A program made the position numbers and the translations under genes. From contig CM064545.1 in assembly GCA_032716605.1 (NCBI GenBank), positions 10,447,479 through 10,511,478 of the forward strand: 64,000 nucleotides of DNA, in the 5' to 3' direction. The notes beneath the pieces were generated by a model that saw only the letters and a program-made list of their open reading frames with translations, was not told the origin of the DNA and searched no databases. Of the stretch, positions 44,501 to 56,668 are shown piece by piece. Numbering within the stretch: the first letter of the stretch is position 1; every line of letters begins with the position of its first letter. This DNA comes from Paralithodes platypus. Lineage: Eukaryota; Arthropoda; Malacostraca; Decapoda; Lithodidae.

Positions 44501-44790
44501 AATACCCCCAAAAGCCTATGTGTATATAACAGTTTTTACTTATAAATGCTTGATATTTCATCTCGGGAAGTATCTGACAAAATTCAAAGGACATCACATA
44601 TATATATATATATATATATTAGTGTTTTATTCTTTTAAACAAAAGAGTATATCCAACATGCAAATATTACCGCATTTCAACCCTTCACGGATTTATATAC
44701 CCATATGCTAGATACATAGCAAATATATTTCAAATTAAGGTGCATGTATGTACAATCACACACACGCCAAGTCGAATTTATAGTACGGCT

Positions 44791-45077
44791 TCAGATTAGA
44801 TCAGATGGCTATAGAAAAGTAGGAGAATAGAGAGTTTTGGATAGAGGAAAAATAAGTTAAGAAATGGGAAGTACAGTAAAACTAAACAAATACGTTTGAC
44901 CAGACCTGATGGCTGGAGTAAGAAAGAGTAGGGAAGAAGAGTAATTGGACAGAGGAAGAACAAGCTGAGAAATGAGAAGTACAGTAGAGGACTGAAAGTT
45001 CTCGATCAGATCAGATGGTTAAAGAAAAGTTAGAATGTAGAAGAGTTTGGAGAGAAGAAGATAAAGTGGAGACAATT
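44791..45077. repeat. Imperfect tandem repeat, about 107 bp x 2.7
   Basis: Units start near 44791, 44898 and 45004 with GA-CAGA-C-GATGG and contain AAGAAATGGGAAGTACAGTA-type cores. Divergence between units is substantial. Confidence 0.7.
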
Positions 45078-46479
45078 TGGGTTTTGCTCTATCTTTGGAT
45101 GTATAATACATTGCATGTAGAGTGATTGTTGTGGTTAAAACAGAGCGATAACATAAGTGTATCTTCTCGTGGTAGTGCAATTATCGCTTAAGTTTGAGCG
45201 AACCTGAGAAACTGATATTGTTACTGTTAGCCAGGGGTTTTACAGGGTTTATATTGGAGTTTGGTAGGTTCTACTTAACTGGAGAAGTCAAAATCATACA
45301 ACACATGCACAGAAGGGGTAAAGGGTAACTTATAACACTGCGTACATCTTATTAACAACTTTATTTACTAGCTTACTAAGAGAACAATAACGCTTAATTA
45401 TACGTGAACAATGGTTACAAATATATATTAGCCTAGAACGGTCGAGGATCCGCAAGGGAACTAGGAATATACTTCTTTTATCTCTTTATCTTACTATGCA
45501 CTGTACACCTTAATTCACTAGTGCAGATGTATATTATGTTATTCGCTCTTAATACTTGATCTCATCTTTTGTCTTGAAGATTCATACACATAGGTTCAAT
45601 TAGTAAATCTCAGGTTGTCACTCATATCATAGAACCAGGGAACTCATAATATATAAATCTCACGGTTATGAAAATAATCAGAGACTAAATTGTGAACTCT
45701 ATTTTCCTAAAGGTTCACCTGGTCGCACTGGTGTGAACATAAACAGTCTAAATTTGTGGGACTCTGCCTTACTAACTATTTCACCTTGTCGCACTGGTGT
45801 ATGAATGAGAATAATTTTCAATAAACACTCCTAATCTAACACTTGAAGATTGGAGTGACGAGCGTAATTTGGGCAGAGAGGAAGTGGTTCAAGTCTGGTC
45901 ATCTAGTTTCCATTGAGCCGTTCAGGTGGTCCTGCAGTGTGGATGGAGTAGTTTGGGATGTCATGACATTGGGCACTTTCATCGGATTAATGCAAGCGAG
46001 GGCTAGGACATCCTGGGCTACTTTTACTCGTTAGTACTGACCGTTATGCTAATCGTTGATGAAGTTCCATTTCGGTACTCTTGACTTGGGGTCTTAAATA
46101 CAATGTGTCTAGTGTCATGACACAGCAACAAGGTATCGGGCTAATGCGAGGAGATAGTAAGATCATGAACTTACTAATTTCACTTAATCTGCCACCGACA
46201 GTTATAAGAGGTTCAAAGAACTCAGGGGCGGTGTTTACATTTTTGTTACTGTAAGTGTCCTCGACCATGGCGTCGGACAGATACAATATTGACTTCTATT
46301 TATAGAGTGCCGTTATTGAGACGGTATCTCACAAAGCCCAAACTATTTGAATGACCTTTACCATGGTAAGTATCTTTCTATAGTTTTAGAGTGCGGTTTT
46401 GGCAAAAGAAGTAAGGTGGGGACATGTCCAACGGTTATGCTTCTAATACCAAAGGTGCAGCCTATTAAGGATCTTATTA
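45078..46479. other. No gene recognised
   Basis: The phrase GTCGCACTGGTGT repeats at about 45724 and 45789. No supported ORF. Confidence 0.35.
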
Positions 46480-46500
46480 TTAACCCTCTCGCATTCTTAC

Positions 46501-46558
46501 GACGCGATCGCGTCATAATGCCACCAGCCCAAGAGTGGTCGTATGACGCAATCGCGTC
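46501..46558. promoter_or_regulatory. Palindromic subterminal motifs of piggyBac left end
   Basis: GACGCGATCGCGTC (46501-46514) is a perfect 14-bp palindrome starting 17 bases inside the left terminus. GACGCAATCGCGTC (46545-46558) is a one-base variant; both are followed by ATAATGCCACC. A third partial copy is near 46604. Candidate transposase-binding sites, by analogy with piggyBac subterminal repeats. Confidence 0.45.
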
Positions 46559-46845
46559 ATAATGCCACCCGTAAGTTAGAAATATTTGTGGTAAATAAGT
46601 TTATGACGCGATTTTGACGCATTTTTGGCTCGTAAGTTAGCCCTCAGTAAGTTACAAAATGAAATATCTGGTAACCGCCTAGCGTCCCTGTGAGAGGATT
46701 GCGGGCGTTTGTTTCAGCAGTAGTGACCCGGCCGCCAGTCTGTGAGGTAGGGGTCCCGGACCTTTAAATCTCGTCTCGCCTCCATTGCCCGCCATGGAGC
46801 GGCTTTCAGGCGGCCAAATCTGGATTATATATGTACCAAGTGGCA

Positions 46846-47097
46846 GTGTACAGTACAGTATATCAATTTGTGGCTATGTAATAATATTCTATTCTATGCA
46901 TATAACTCGTGATTTGTGACTGTTTGTGCCTCGTTGCTCGCCTCTCCATAGCCAGCCATGTGTTTTTTTAGGCGGCTAGAATGGACCCAGTGGAAGTGTT
47001 GTGAACTGTGAATGATAATAATTATATCATATTTCGTAGGGTTAGTGTAGAAAGCATTCATAGTCACATTCCTAACGTATGTTAGGTTTGTGATTAC
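46846..47097. repeat. Left part of a 352-bp tandem duplication split by Gypsy-B
   Basis: This segment recurs at about 55271-55500. Joining it with 55153-55270 across the Gypsy-B insertion gives the same order as the intact second unit at 55271-55625. Confidence 0.8.
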
Positions 47098-49022
47098 TGT
47101 TACGACTGAGGTTTAAATATATCAGGGCTCTTATTCATTGGACTAGTAATGGCATAAATGCTACAACGGAAAGCGCTAGATCCAACCTCTGATGTATATT
47201 CCCAGTGAACAAAGAACACAAATACTCTCCGAGTTCTATATGCAATAATAGGCTATCAAACTCTTAATAAATGTGCGTCTACTCTAGGCTTAATGTTATG
47301 TGAAAACAGCCTATTACTACCTATAACCGAAGGTGCTTGATTATGGTATGCAAAGTAAGGTTGTAAGAGAAGTTACAGCTTACGTTACTTTAATCAATAA
47401 ATGTCAGGCACTCCTGCATGAAAGAAAGTGCACTGAAGTCCTTCAACACCAACAAGGAATCTTCTTTAAATGTTAGATGCTATAAAGATGCTCGTATCGG
47501 AAATGGAACCCAAAAAGGCAGGCAGCGGAACAATGCTCGTGCAGGCTATGCACACAAAAAGGCAGAATATATAATGCCGTCGGAGCCAAGAATATCCTAA
47601 ACACTACAACAATAATAATGATCGCCACAACAATGCAGTATTCCTCTCAACAAAAAGAGCCTAAGTCGTTTGTGTCTCAATACATCAAACTAGGCTGCGA
47701 AATGTTTGTGTAATCATAAATGGGTATGGAAAAAAAGAGTACTTGGCTTAATATACTTAATGTCTACTATGATTGATAAAGTCTAGCTAGAGTCAATGAT
47801 ACGAGATACTGGTGCGCATGGCATGCCGCATAGCCTTGTGTAAATCTCAAGTCTGTGCGTCAAATATTACGTTATAGTGAAGGGTAGCTCTCTTGAGAAA
47901 CCTTAATACCGAAGTATCAAGCGTTCTCCTGGCGTACCTCAAAGAAAAACAACCGAGCTTAGAAGAGTGCAGAATGGTATAGGCAAAAAGCCCTCATTCG
48001 TGCATGCTCTACTCTCAATGGCACAAAGACTAGAATTTACCCAATCAACTCCAGTTCTCAGGTATGTCGTGCAGCTTTTACCTAATGCCAGCACTCATAG
48101 GAAACAATACCTTATAATATCAGACCCCTAGTCTAGCATTATCTAATCCAGCAGAACACTAATAATTATAGGAAGCGGCAATATGAAAGCCAACCAATGC
48201 TTCGTGATCAACTTATCTTAACAACTAAACATACATAGGTTATATCAGACCTTAACACACAATACAACTGGCCAGCATGAAGCTGATTTTGCAGAGTTAA
48301 CCAGAGGGGATATAGTATTAATAAAAGGTGGTGAAAGATATGGAAAAAGTGAGAGGTAGGCAGAGGAAAAGATTCTCAGGTGCAGAGGGGGAAACAGGTA
48401 TCAAGGGATAAGAGGGATGCGTTCTAGAAACCAGATCTGAGGGAGAAAGTGGCGAGAGAGCTGTATATATACTCGCACTAGCTCGAGCCGCGTGGGAAAA
48501 AAGCGGTAACAAGTCCTCTAACCAAAGTAGCTAGCAAAACATTACGTCACCAAGCATGGTAAAGAACTCCCTCAACCAATCCCCACGAGGCCAGCTAGCT
48601 ATGACGTCATCGAGTATAGCAAAACACTACGCGCCCCCTCTCACTCTGTTCTACTCTCTCTCTCTCTCTGATCTTATCATTACTAGTTAAGGATAAAACA
48701 TATACTTTACAATTAAATATATAAAGCCTTGACATGGGTGAAAACAAAGAGCCTTTCTGGACTGCCCATGACACAAGCTTTAATATGAAATAAAGCACAC
48801 AATAATACATCAACTGTAGCCACATCCACTGCCCTGGCGATCCTAGCGAGTCACTGTAGGACAAGCCATGCGGTTATTACGGAGTGGTTAAAGTCACACC
48901 CCCCCAAGATTTTTCTCAGAGGCCCAAGGCTCACAAAAATCTGATTTTTAGAACCCATGCTATATCTCTACTTCCCATCACCCAGCGGCAGTAAAATATC
49001 TGGCACAGTTCTCAACAAAACA
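47098..49022 (-). repeat. Gypsy-B 3' LTR
   Basis: 1925 bp from TGTTACGACTG to CAAAACA on the plus strand, matching Gypsy-A LTRs without their TTAA insertions. TATA box near 48463 and CRE-like TGACGTCA near 48603 (both minus strand). Confidence 0.88.
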
Positions 49023-49369
49023 TTTTACAAAATTATAACCTTCCCCAACACAATAGGTTAAATCATATGTAGTTATGCTCCTCAAGAGCGAGCTTCTCTA
49101 GCCCAGCAATTTGAGAGGAGTGCAACTCAGAATTACTGCTATAACATACTGAAAACATTCAACTATCAAAGAAAGAGTTTTTATTTGATTTTTATGTTTT
49201 TAATTTGTTTATTTCGGCTGCACTATAAGGGCAAGCCTAGTTTTTTCTTCCATACCAAACGCTCAACTCCTGCATTACGACCCAATACTCTGGGCTACAA
49301 CTGCGAGCCAACAAGCACCAAGCGCAAAATACTATTCAAACTAAAGTAGGAGGCTACCCGTGTGTCAAT

Positions 49370-49897
49370 CTACCCAGGATCATATACCCTTGAACGACCG
49401 TCTTCAACCACGTTGTCACAACCGGCAATATGGCGTATGTCCAGGTTATATACCAGTAACCTTAGTGACCACATGGTCAGCCTCATATTCCGATTGTGAA
49501 ACTGGTCCAAGAACTTGAGAGGGTGATGATCTGTGTAAACTACAACGACCGGACCATAGGCTGGAACATAGACCTCGAAATGCCCCAGCGCAAGCACAAC
49601 CGCCAGCAGCTCCTCCTCGACAACAGAGCAGCTCACCTGGGCCGAATTGTACTTCTCCGAGCAGAAACTAACAGGATGCTCCAGCCCATCATCGTCCTTT
49701 TCCACAAGTACAGCACCAGCCCCCACACCACTAGCCTCCGTTGCTAGTTGGAAAGGTAGGCTAAAGTCAGGGGCCCTGAGGATCGGGTGAGTGCACAACA
49801 GGTGTTTTACTTCACTAAACACCTTCTCACACTCAGGCGCCCATTTGAACTTCTTATCCTTCCACCTGAGCTTGACTGTCCCGTTCTTCTTCTCCAC
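49370..49897 (-). pseudogene. Gypsy-B RNase H
   Basis: Homologous to residues 1020-1195 of the Gypsy-A protein: FKWAPECEKVF, then ATEASGVGAGAVL with Glu at the first catalytic site, VEEELLAVVLAL, YTDHHPLKFL and DNVVEDGRSRV. It lies downstream of integrase, as in Gypsy-A. A small deletion near 49860 puts it out of frame with integrase. Confidence 0.82.
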
Positions 49898-50885
49898 CTT
49901 GACTGCTAAACGTCATCACAGGCACAGTGAGAGGCTCAGGGGGGTGCCTCCCATACTCCTTCACGAGATTAACATGACATAACTGATTGCACTTCAGTCT
50001 GTCTGGAGTGGCTACCAAGTAATCCAAGTCTGATAGCTCCTCCGCCACCCTATAAGGACCAGCGTACTTCGCGGATAATGGGTGACCTACAAGGGGCAGT
50101 AGAATCAACACCTCCTGACCCACGTGAAACTCCCTGAGTTCAACCTTGAGGTCGTACCTGTCCTTCCTGAGGGCCTGAGAGCTAGTCAAATTACGGCCAG
50201 CCAACTCCAGACTGCGCAACATCCGTTCTCGACTGTCGAGGACACACTTGAGCATAGAACAAGGTTTTTCTGCACCCTCCCATACTTCTTCAACCATATG
50301 GAGAGGCCCTCTGACACGGTGTCCAAAGACGAGCTCATCAGGGCTGAATCCCAAACTTTCCCCAGGTACCTCCCGCACAGCAAACAAAATATATGGCAGG
50401 CCAAGATCCCAATCCTTCCCACTCTCAAAGCAACAACAACGAAGCACAGATTTTAAGGCTGAGTGCCATCGCTCTAACACACCCTGGCTCTCCGGATGAT
50501 AATAATAATAATAATCTTCTGGTTACTTATATAGCGCCCGTCTCTCCTCCTTCGAGGATTCGCAAGCGCTTGGCTTTCTTTAGTCTACCAGAGACCATTA
50601 CCCATCCCCCTTGCTCATGGGGAGATGGTAATCGCCGGCTGTATCCCCGAAAAACTTTTCAATCTGAGCGGGGATTGAACGCGAGACCTTCAAGGTGGGA
50701 ATCAGGCACGCTATCAACTGAGCCAGCCGGACGACTGGCGGATACGCAGATGACACAACCCCAACAATCCCATGCTGCGGCATTGCTTGAACAAAGAGGC
50801 TAGAAGTGAAGTTGGGTCCCTGGACTGACTGAATCCCCTGCGGGTAACCATACCGGGAAAAATACACTAGCAAGCTTCGGACCAC
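49854..50885 (-). pseudogene. Gypsy-B integrase, split by a SINE
   Basis: 50885-50742 encodes VVRSLLVYFSRYGYPQGIQSV and the block around the missing second Asp (Val in the same position as Gypsy-A). After the SINE (50498-50741), 50480-49854 continues with LERWHSALKS (catalytic Glu), SPDELVFGHRVRGPLH and KYAGPYRV (GPY module). RT is absent here too. Confidence 0.8.
50498..50741 (-). mobile_element. tRNA-derived SINE inserted in Gypsy-B integrase
   Basis: Absent from the matching site in Gypsy-A (25120-25135). The minus strand starts with a tRNA-like head: GGCTGGCTCAGTTGATAGCG (box A region) near 50735-50715 and CGCGTTCAATCCCCGC (box B) near 50685-50665. It ends in (TTA)n at about 50499-50515. 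The short repeat GATA borders both sides. Confidence 0.82.
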
Positions 50886-51595
50886 CGTCTTCGCGACCCA
50901 TTTCTCATAGGGTACACGTCAGGGTACCTTGTTGCTACATCTCCCGACTGTGCATCACTGTCCTCCTTCAACTCTTTCGTCTTTTTAAGCCCATCCTCTG
51001 CCTTTCCAGGAACAGTTACTGGGTCTTCTCCAGACTCGAAATATGGCCCTAATAATGAGTCCCCGAGAAGGTCCGTTGATACTAAACTCTCAACCGCATC
51101 AACTTTCAACCCCTTCTCGGTACCCTTCCTCCGCTGATCTAAAGATTGTTGACTAGAATGTGACTCCCTGGATGCAGGATCTCCGGTGACAACACACGCC
51201 ATAGGTTGCACCTGACACTTCTCAACCCACTCCTGCTCCTCCCTACTCACGTCGGCCGGCTTCTCGGCAACGACTAAGGGTGGAGCCTCAGAAGTAGGCC
51301 CCGCAAAGTCGTTGCCGAGAAGGAGGTCGACGCCCCCAGCAGGTAACTTCTCCACAATTCCTACATCCAGGTCCCGAGTCACACCATCAACTTCCATCTT
51401 CATTCTTACAAGCGGGTATGACCTAGTCGCATTAACTCCCTGAACCACAACCACCCGCGCCGTATTGACAGGTTTACCAGTGAAATTTCTCAACAGTGTT
51501 TGCGATGCCCCAGTGTCACGCAAAATTCTCACCTCATGTCTTCTACCCCCCCCACTCCACACAACCGAGTCCCCTGTGGTCGCTAAAGGCATCAC
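50867..51595 (-). pseudogene. Gypsy-B protease and spacer
   Basis: VRILRDTGASQTLLRNF carries the DTGA active site, followed by the same acidic spacer as Gypsy-A (residues 600-745) and the DVATRYPDVYPMRNG start of integrase. RT is missing between. A frame change near 50900 separates it from integrase. Confidence 0.8.
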
Positions 51596-51612
51596 GGACA
51601 GGGAATAAGCCT

Positions 51613-53151
51613 TCAGAATCCTTCTGCACTGGCAGTGTATTTACCTCGGAACTCCGATGTCCTCTTGAACACTCCAATGCCGTGAGCAAAAGACACGGCT
51701 GCCGGAGGAGGTCGACTAGGGCACTCATTTGCCTTATGACCCTCCTGGTGGCAACTAAAACACATAAATTTCGGTTTCGGCTTATACTGTGATGTAAAAG
51801 GCCCCTGACTTTTCACATACGGTGTGGTGTAAGGTTTGGATTCTGTTTTAGTTTCATGGCTCTTCTGTTTAAATGTGTCATTGCTACGGGGAGGGGGAGG
51901 ATAACGGTCCTTAGCACTTACATCGTACTTCTGTGAGGACCCGCAACCCCGAATCAACGACAGCCGTCGATCAGCCATTTCTGCTGCTTCGACTAGAGTT
52001 CTTGGGTTTTTCTCCTTTAAGTTCAAAGTTAGATAACCGCCCGTGCTCTTAAAGAACTGCTCCAACATCATCAACTGCTTAACTCCATCAAACGTTGTTA
52101 CCTTCTCAGATCGGAGCCAGTTCCCCATAGCATCGGACAAGTCCCGGGCGTGTTCCAAAAAGGTGCTATCTCTTCCCTTAGTTACACCCCGGAACTTCAA
52201 ACGGTACGTTTCTGGTTGCAGTTCATAAGCCCTCAGGACAGCCTCCTTGAGATCCTCGTACACAATACATAACTCCAAAGGTAACGCATCGTAGGCTTTA
52301 AGACCCTTGCCTATTAATCTAGAGGATACAAGTGCTGCCCATTTATTCTCTGGCCACTGGTGTTCCTGGCACTTCTTCTCAAAGCGTGCGAAAAATTCTG
52401 TTACACCACTCTCATCAAACACCGGGACCAGTTTCAATAAGTGCGAGAGAGATTGATCAGGAGCACGGTTACCAGCCCCTAGTCGCTGTCCCGTTGTCTC
52501 TACTCGCGACTTCTCTACGTCCCTGTCGGCACAGTACCTAGTCGACTCAGCTTGGATTTTTGCTAGCTCTATTTGCTGCTCACCTGCCCTTTGTTGCTGT
52601 TGAATCTCAGATGTCCTGATAGCCTTTCTCTCTTCGATCTTAGCTAATTCGAGCCGAAACAATAATTCTGGAGTTAACCCTTGAGGAGGTGAAGGTGGTA
52701 CAATGTTTGAAATTACCGGTGGTCCCCTCAGGGGCAACCCACCCTGCCAGTCACCACCCACCTGTGGAAGCGTACCCGGGGTCGGCAAACTACTGGGATG
52801 GCTGAGAGTCGAGTGTAGGGGAAGCATGGCCGAATGGCTCTGAGCACTCAACCCATCTCGCTCACCAGTCACCCTGCCCAGTACACACGTTATCAAGTTA
52901 TCCCTGGTCATGCTGCTAGTACCCGCATGACCAATAGCTGTGGCTAGGCATTGAAGACCGTACCGATTCACACCCTCCAACCGCTCGGCAGTAACAGGCC
53001 ATTGCAAAAATATCCTAGCATCATCCTCACAGTTCACCTGATTAACCATTTCATCATGCTGCTGTTCCTCAGATTTGACATGACGTACTGTGTCTCCATT
53101 CTCCTCTGATCCGGTATAAGACATGATGCTCCCAAAAATTTCCCACCTCAA
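51613..53151 (-). CDS. Gypsy-B Gag
   Basis: A 512-codon ORF colinear with Gypsy-A Gag. It has a Gln-rich helical region with a deletion of some repeat units compared with A, a capsid-like domain, and the knuckle CFSCHQEGHKANEC near its end. The conserved start is the Met of MSYTGSEENG at 53124; the upstream Met at 53151 is specific to this copy. A small deletion near 51640 shifts the frame before the protease. Confidence 0.82.
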   Translation of the reverse strand: MRWEIFGSIMSYTGSEENGDTVRHVKSEEQQHDEMVNQVNCEDDARIFLQWPVTAERLEGVNRYGLQCLATAIGHAGTSSMTRDNLITCVLGRVTGERDGLSAQSHSAMLPLHSTLSHPSSLPTPGTLPQVGGDWQGGLPLRGPPVISNIVPPSPPQGLTPELLFRLELAKIEERKAIRTSEIQQQQRAGEQQIELAKIQAESTRYCADRDVEKSRVETTGQRLGAGNRAPDQSLSHLLKLVPVFDESGVTEFFARFEKKCQEHQWPENKWAALVSSRLIGKGLKAYDALPLELCIVYEDLKEAVLRAYELQPETYRLKFRGVTKGRDSTFLEHARDLSDAMGNWLRSEKVTTFDGVKQLMMLEQFFKSTGGYLTLNLKEKNPRTLVEAAEMADRRLSLIRGCGSSQKYDVSAKDRYPPPPRSNDTFKQKSHETKTESKPYTTPYVKSQGPFTSQYKPKPKFMCFSCHQEGHKANECPSRPPPAAVSFAHGIGVFKRTSEFRGKYTASAEGF

Positions 53152-53321
53152 TATTCAGAAAAGAAGCACCCCAAACTCTTATACCTCAATATACACACAA
53201 AAATTCTCGGAAATACTCAAGGGGTATACTATGTTGCTAACAAAAATTATTCTTGCTGATCCCCGCAAAATATTCCCCAAAACAACAAATGTTCCCTGCT
53301 AATAAATGTAGGTTCACCAAA

Positions 53322-53339
53322 TCCTAGGTAAGGTCGCCA
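53322..53339 (-). promoter_or_regulatory. Primer-binding site of Gypsy-B
   Basis: Reverse complement TGGCGACCTTACCTAGGA, two bases inside the 5' LTR and identical to Gypsy-A. Confidence 0.7.
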
Positions 53340-53341
53340 TT

Positions 53342-55147
53342 TGTTACGACTGAGGTTTAAATATATCAGGGCTCTTATTCATTGGACTAGTAATGGCATT
53401 AATGCTACAACGGAAAGCGCTAGATCCAACCTCTGATGTATATTCCCAGTGAACAAAGAACACAAATACTCTCCGGGTTCTATAAGCAATAATAGGCTAT
53501 CAAACTATCAATAAATGTGCGTCTACTCTAGGCTTAATGTTATGTGAAAACAGCCTATTATTACCTATAACCGAAGGTGCTTGGTTATGGTATGCAAAGT
53601 AAGATGGTAAGATAAGTTACAGCTTATGTTACTTTAATCAATAAATGTCAGGCACTCCTGCATGAAAGAAAGTGCACTGAAGTCCTTCAACACCAACAAG
53701 GAATCTTCTTTAAATGTTAGATGCTATAAAGATGCTTGTATCGGAAATGGAACCCAAAAAGGCAGGCAGCGGAACAATGCTCGTGCAGGCTATGCACACA
53801 CAAAGGCAGAATATATAATGCCGTCGGAGCCAAGAATATCCTAAACACTACAACAATAATAATGATCGCCACAACAATGCAGTATTCCTCTCAACAAAAA
53901 GAGCCTAAGTCGTTTGTGTCTCAATACATCAAACTAGGCTGCGAAATGCTTGTGTAATCATAAATGGGTATGCAAAAAAAGAGTACTTGGTTTAATATAC
54001 TTAATGTCTACTATGATTGATAAAGTCTAGCTAGAGTCAATGATACGAGATACTGGTGCGCATGGCATGCCGCATAGCCTAGTGTAAATCTCAAGTCTGC
54101 GCGTCAAATATTACGTTATAGTGAAGGGTAGCTCTCTTGAGAAACCTTAATACCGAAGTATCAAGCGTTCTCCTGGCGTACCTCAAAGAAAAACAACCGA
54201 GCCTAGAACAGTGCAGAATGGTATAGGCAAAAAGCCCTCATTCGTGCATGCTCTACTCTCAATGGCACACAGACTAGAATTTACCCAATCAACTCCAGTT
54301 CTCAGGTATGTCGTGCAACTTTTACCTAAAGCCAGCACTCATAGGAAATAATACCTTATAATATCAGACCCCTAGTCCAGCATTATCTAATCCAGCAGAA
54401 CACAAATAATTATAGGAAACGGCAATATGAAAGCCAACCAATGCTTCGTGATCAACTTATCTTAACAACTGAACATACATAGGTTATATCAGACCTTAAC
54501 ACACAATACAACTGGCCAGCATGAAGCTGATTTTGCAGAGTTAACCAGAAGGGATATAGTATTAATAAAAGGTGGTGAAAGATATGGAAAAAGAGAGAGG
54601 TAGGCAGAGGAAAATATTCTCAGGTGCATGGGGGGGAACAGGTATCAAGGGATAAGAGGGATGCGTTCTAGAAACCAGATCTGAGGGAGAAAGTGGCGAG
54701 GGAGCTGTATATATACTCGCACTAGCTCGAGCCGCGTGGGAAAAAAGCGGTAACAAGTCCTCTAACCACTACCAAAGTAGCTAGCAAAACATTACGTCAC
54801 CAAGCATGGTAAAGAACTCACTCAACCAATCCCCACGAGGCCAGCCAGCTACGACGTCATCGAGTATAGCAAAACACTACGTGCCCCCTCTCACTCTGTT
54901 CTACTCTCTCTCTCTCTCTGATCTTATCATTACTAGTTAAGGATAAAACATATACTTTACAATTAAATATATAAAGCCTTGACATGGGTGAAAACAAAGA
55001 GCCTTTCTGGACTGCACATGACACGAGCTTTCATATGAAATAAAGCACACAATAATACACCAACTGTAGCCACATCCACTGCCCTGGCGATCCTAGCAAG
55101 TCACTGTAGGACAAGCCATGCGGTTCTAACGGAGTGGTTAACGTCAC
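53342..55147 (-). repeat. Gypsy-B 5' LTR, outer end deleted
   Basis: Matches 47098-49022 but stops at GTTAACGTCAC (55147), losing the terminal segment of about 125 bp. The ATTAC duplication follows at once, so the deletion reaches exactly to the integration edge. Confidence 0.85.
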
Positions 55148-55152
55148 ATTAC

Positions 55153-55625
55153 GAATGTAAGCTAGGCTATACGTGTGTCGTGTATATATATTGCCCTAAA
55201 ACCTTAATTTTCGCTTGAAAGACCAATATATTTATCAACAAATACTACCTACGAAGTATAATAAATCTAATGTATATCAATTTGTGGCTATGTAATATAT
55301 TCTATGCATATAACTCTTGATTTGTGACTGTTTGTGTCTCGTTGCTCGCCTCTACATAGCCAGCCATGTGTTTTTTAGGCGGCTAGAATGGACCCAGTGG
55401 AAGTGTTGAGAACTGTGAATAATAATAATTATATCATATTTCGTAGGGTTAGTGTAGTAAGCATTCGTAGTCACATTCCTAACTTATGTTAGGTTTGTGA
55501 TTACGAATGTAAGCTAGGCTATACGTATGTCGTATATATATTGCCCTAAAACCTTAATTTTCGCTTGAAAGACCAATATATTTATCAATAAATACTACCT
55601 ACGAAGTATAATAAAGCTGTCATTA
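55153..55625. repeat. Tandem duplication (352-bp period) flanking Gypsy-B
   Basis: GAATGTAAGCTAGGCTATACG begins at 55153 and again at 55505. The second unit is intact; the first was split when Gypsy-B integrated. Differences are few, so the duplication is recent but older than Gypsy-B. Confidence 0.82.
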
Positions 55626-56013
55626 CGAAATATAGTTGTGTTTTGCCCATTTTTGGCAATTTTGTATGACCAATTTGGGCAATTTTTGAGTGAATACACA
55701 GTTTTATTTGAGTGAAATAACTGACAGTGAAGTGTGGAGAATTATAAACTAATTTTTGTATACAAAAATGTCACGGTAAGTACAAATATGTCACGGTAAG
55801 TAGCCTGACAAAGAACAGACAAGACTTTTATGCGACACTCTACACTACATACAGCAGTGAACCCTTGAATGACCACAGCTGTCTGGGTAAAGTACCTAGG
55901 CTAATCCCATAATTACTTGCCCACGGCGGGTCCCCACTCCTTGACCTTTTCCTCAGTGCTGGGATATTTTATATGTTTAGGCATATATATATTGTATATA
56001 TATATATATATAT

Positions 56014-56063
<50 letters not shown>

Positions 56064-56660
56064 GGCCTACATATATATATTCGAGTATTGCTATTGTTAT
56101 TTTATATATATTTTTATTTATTGTGATTTATTATAGTTTTATTTATTTTATTTATTTCATTATATTTTATTTAAAATTATAGCATTTATATATATATTTT
56201 TTTTATTGTTCCTGTTCCCCAGGGTGTCCATGGGACCACCCCCTAGGTCCACAGCAAGGGTAAGGCCCATAATTGAGTATATATATATAGTTATTTGTTA
56301 TTTATTGGGATTTATTATAATTGTTATTTATTTTGTTTATTTTATTTATTTCATTTTATTTTATTTAAAATGTTTTTTCATTTATATATATTTGTTGTAT
56401 TATTTCTGTTCCCCAGGGTGTCTATGGAACCACTCCCTATGTCCAGAGCAAGGGCAAGGCCTATAATCGAGTATTTCAATTGTTATTTTATGTATATTTT
56501 TATTTATTTTATTTTATTGTATTTATTTTATATATATAGGTATATACAGTATATATATATATTTTTTTTTTCTTGTCCCCTTCCCTGTTGTTCCTATTCC
56601 CCTGTTGTGTTGTTCCTGTTCCCCAGGGTGTCTGGCCAAAGAGCCCCAAGGTATAAATAT
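55626..56660. other. AT-rich region with (TA)n and SINE fragments
   Basis: (TA)n at about 55986-56059, then TTTAT-rich sequence. Three short fragments of the (CAA)n-tailed SINE, each beginning near TGTTCCCCAG, lie at about 56208, 56405 and 56605. The Ile/Tyr/Phe-rich frames are low-complexity artefacts. Confidence 0.6.
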
Positions 56661-56668
56661 ATTCTTAT

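Larger units (their letters stand above)
47098..55147 (-). mobile_element. Gypsy-B: second copy of the rearranged Gypsy-A family
   Basis: LTRs at 47098-49022 and 53342-55147 enclose minus-strand gag, protease, integrase and RNase H in the same abnormal order as Gypsy-A. ATTAC duplicates flank it (47093-47097 and 55148-55152), so it integrated as a unit. The outer end of the 5' LTR has lost about 125 bases. A SINE interrupts integrase and several frameshifts break the polyprotein. Confidence 0.88.
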
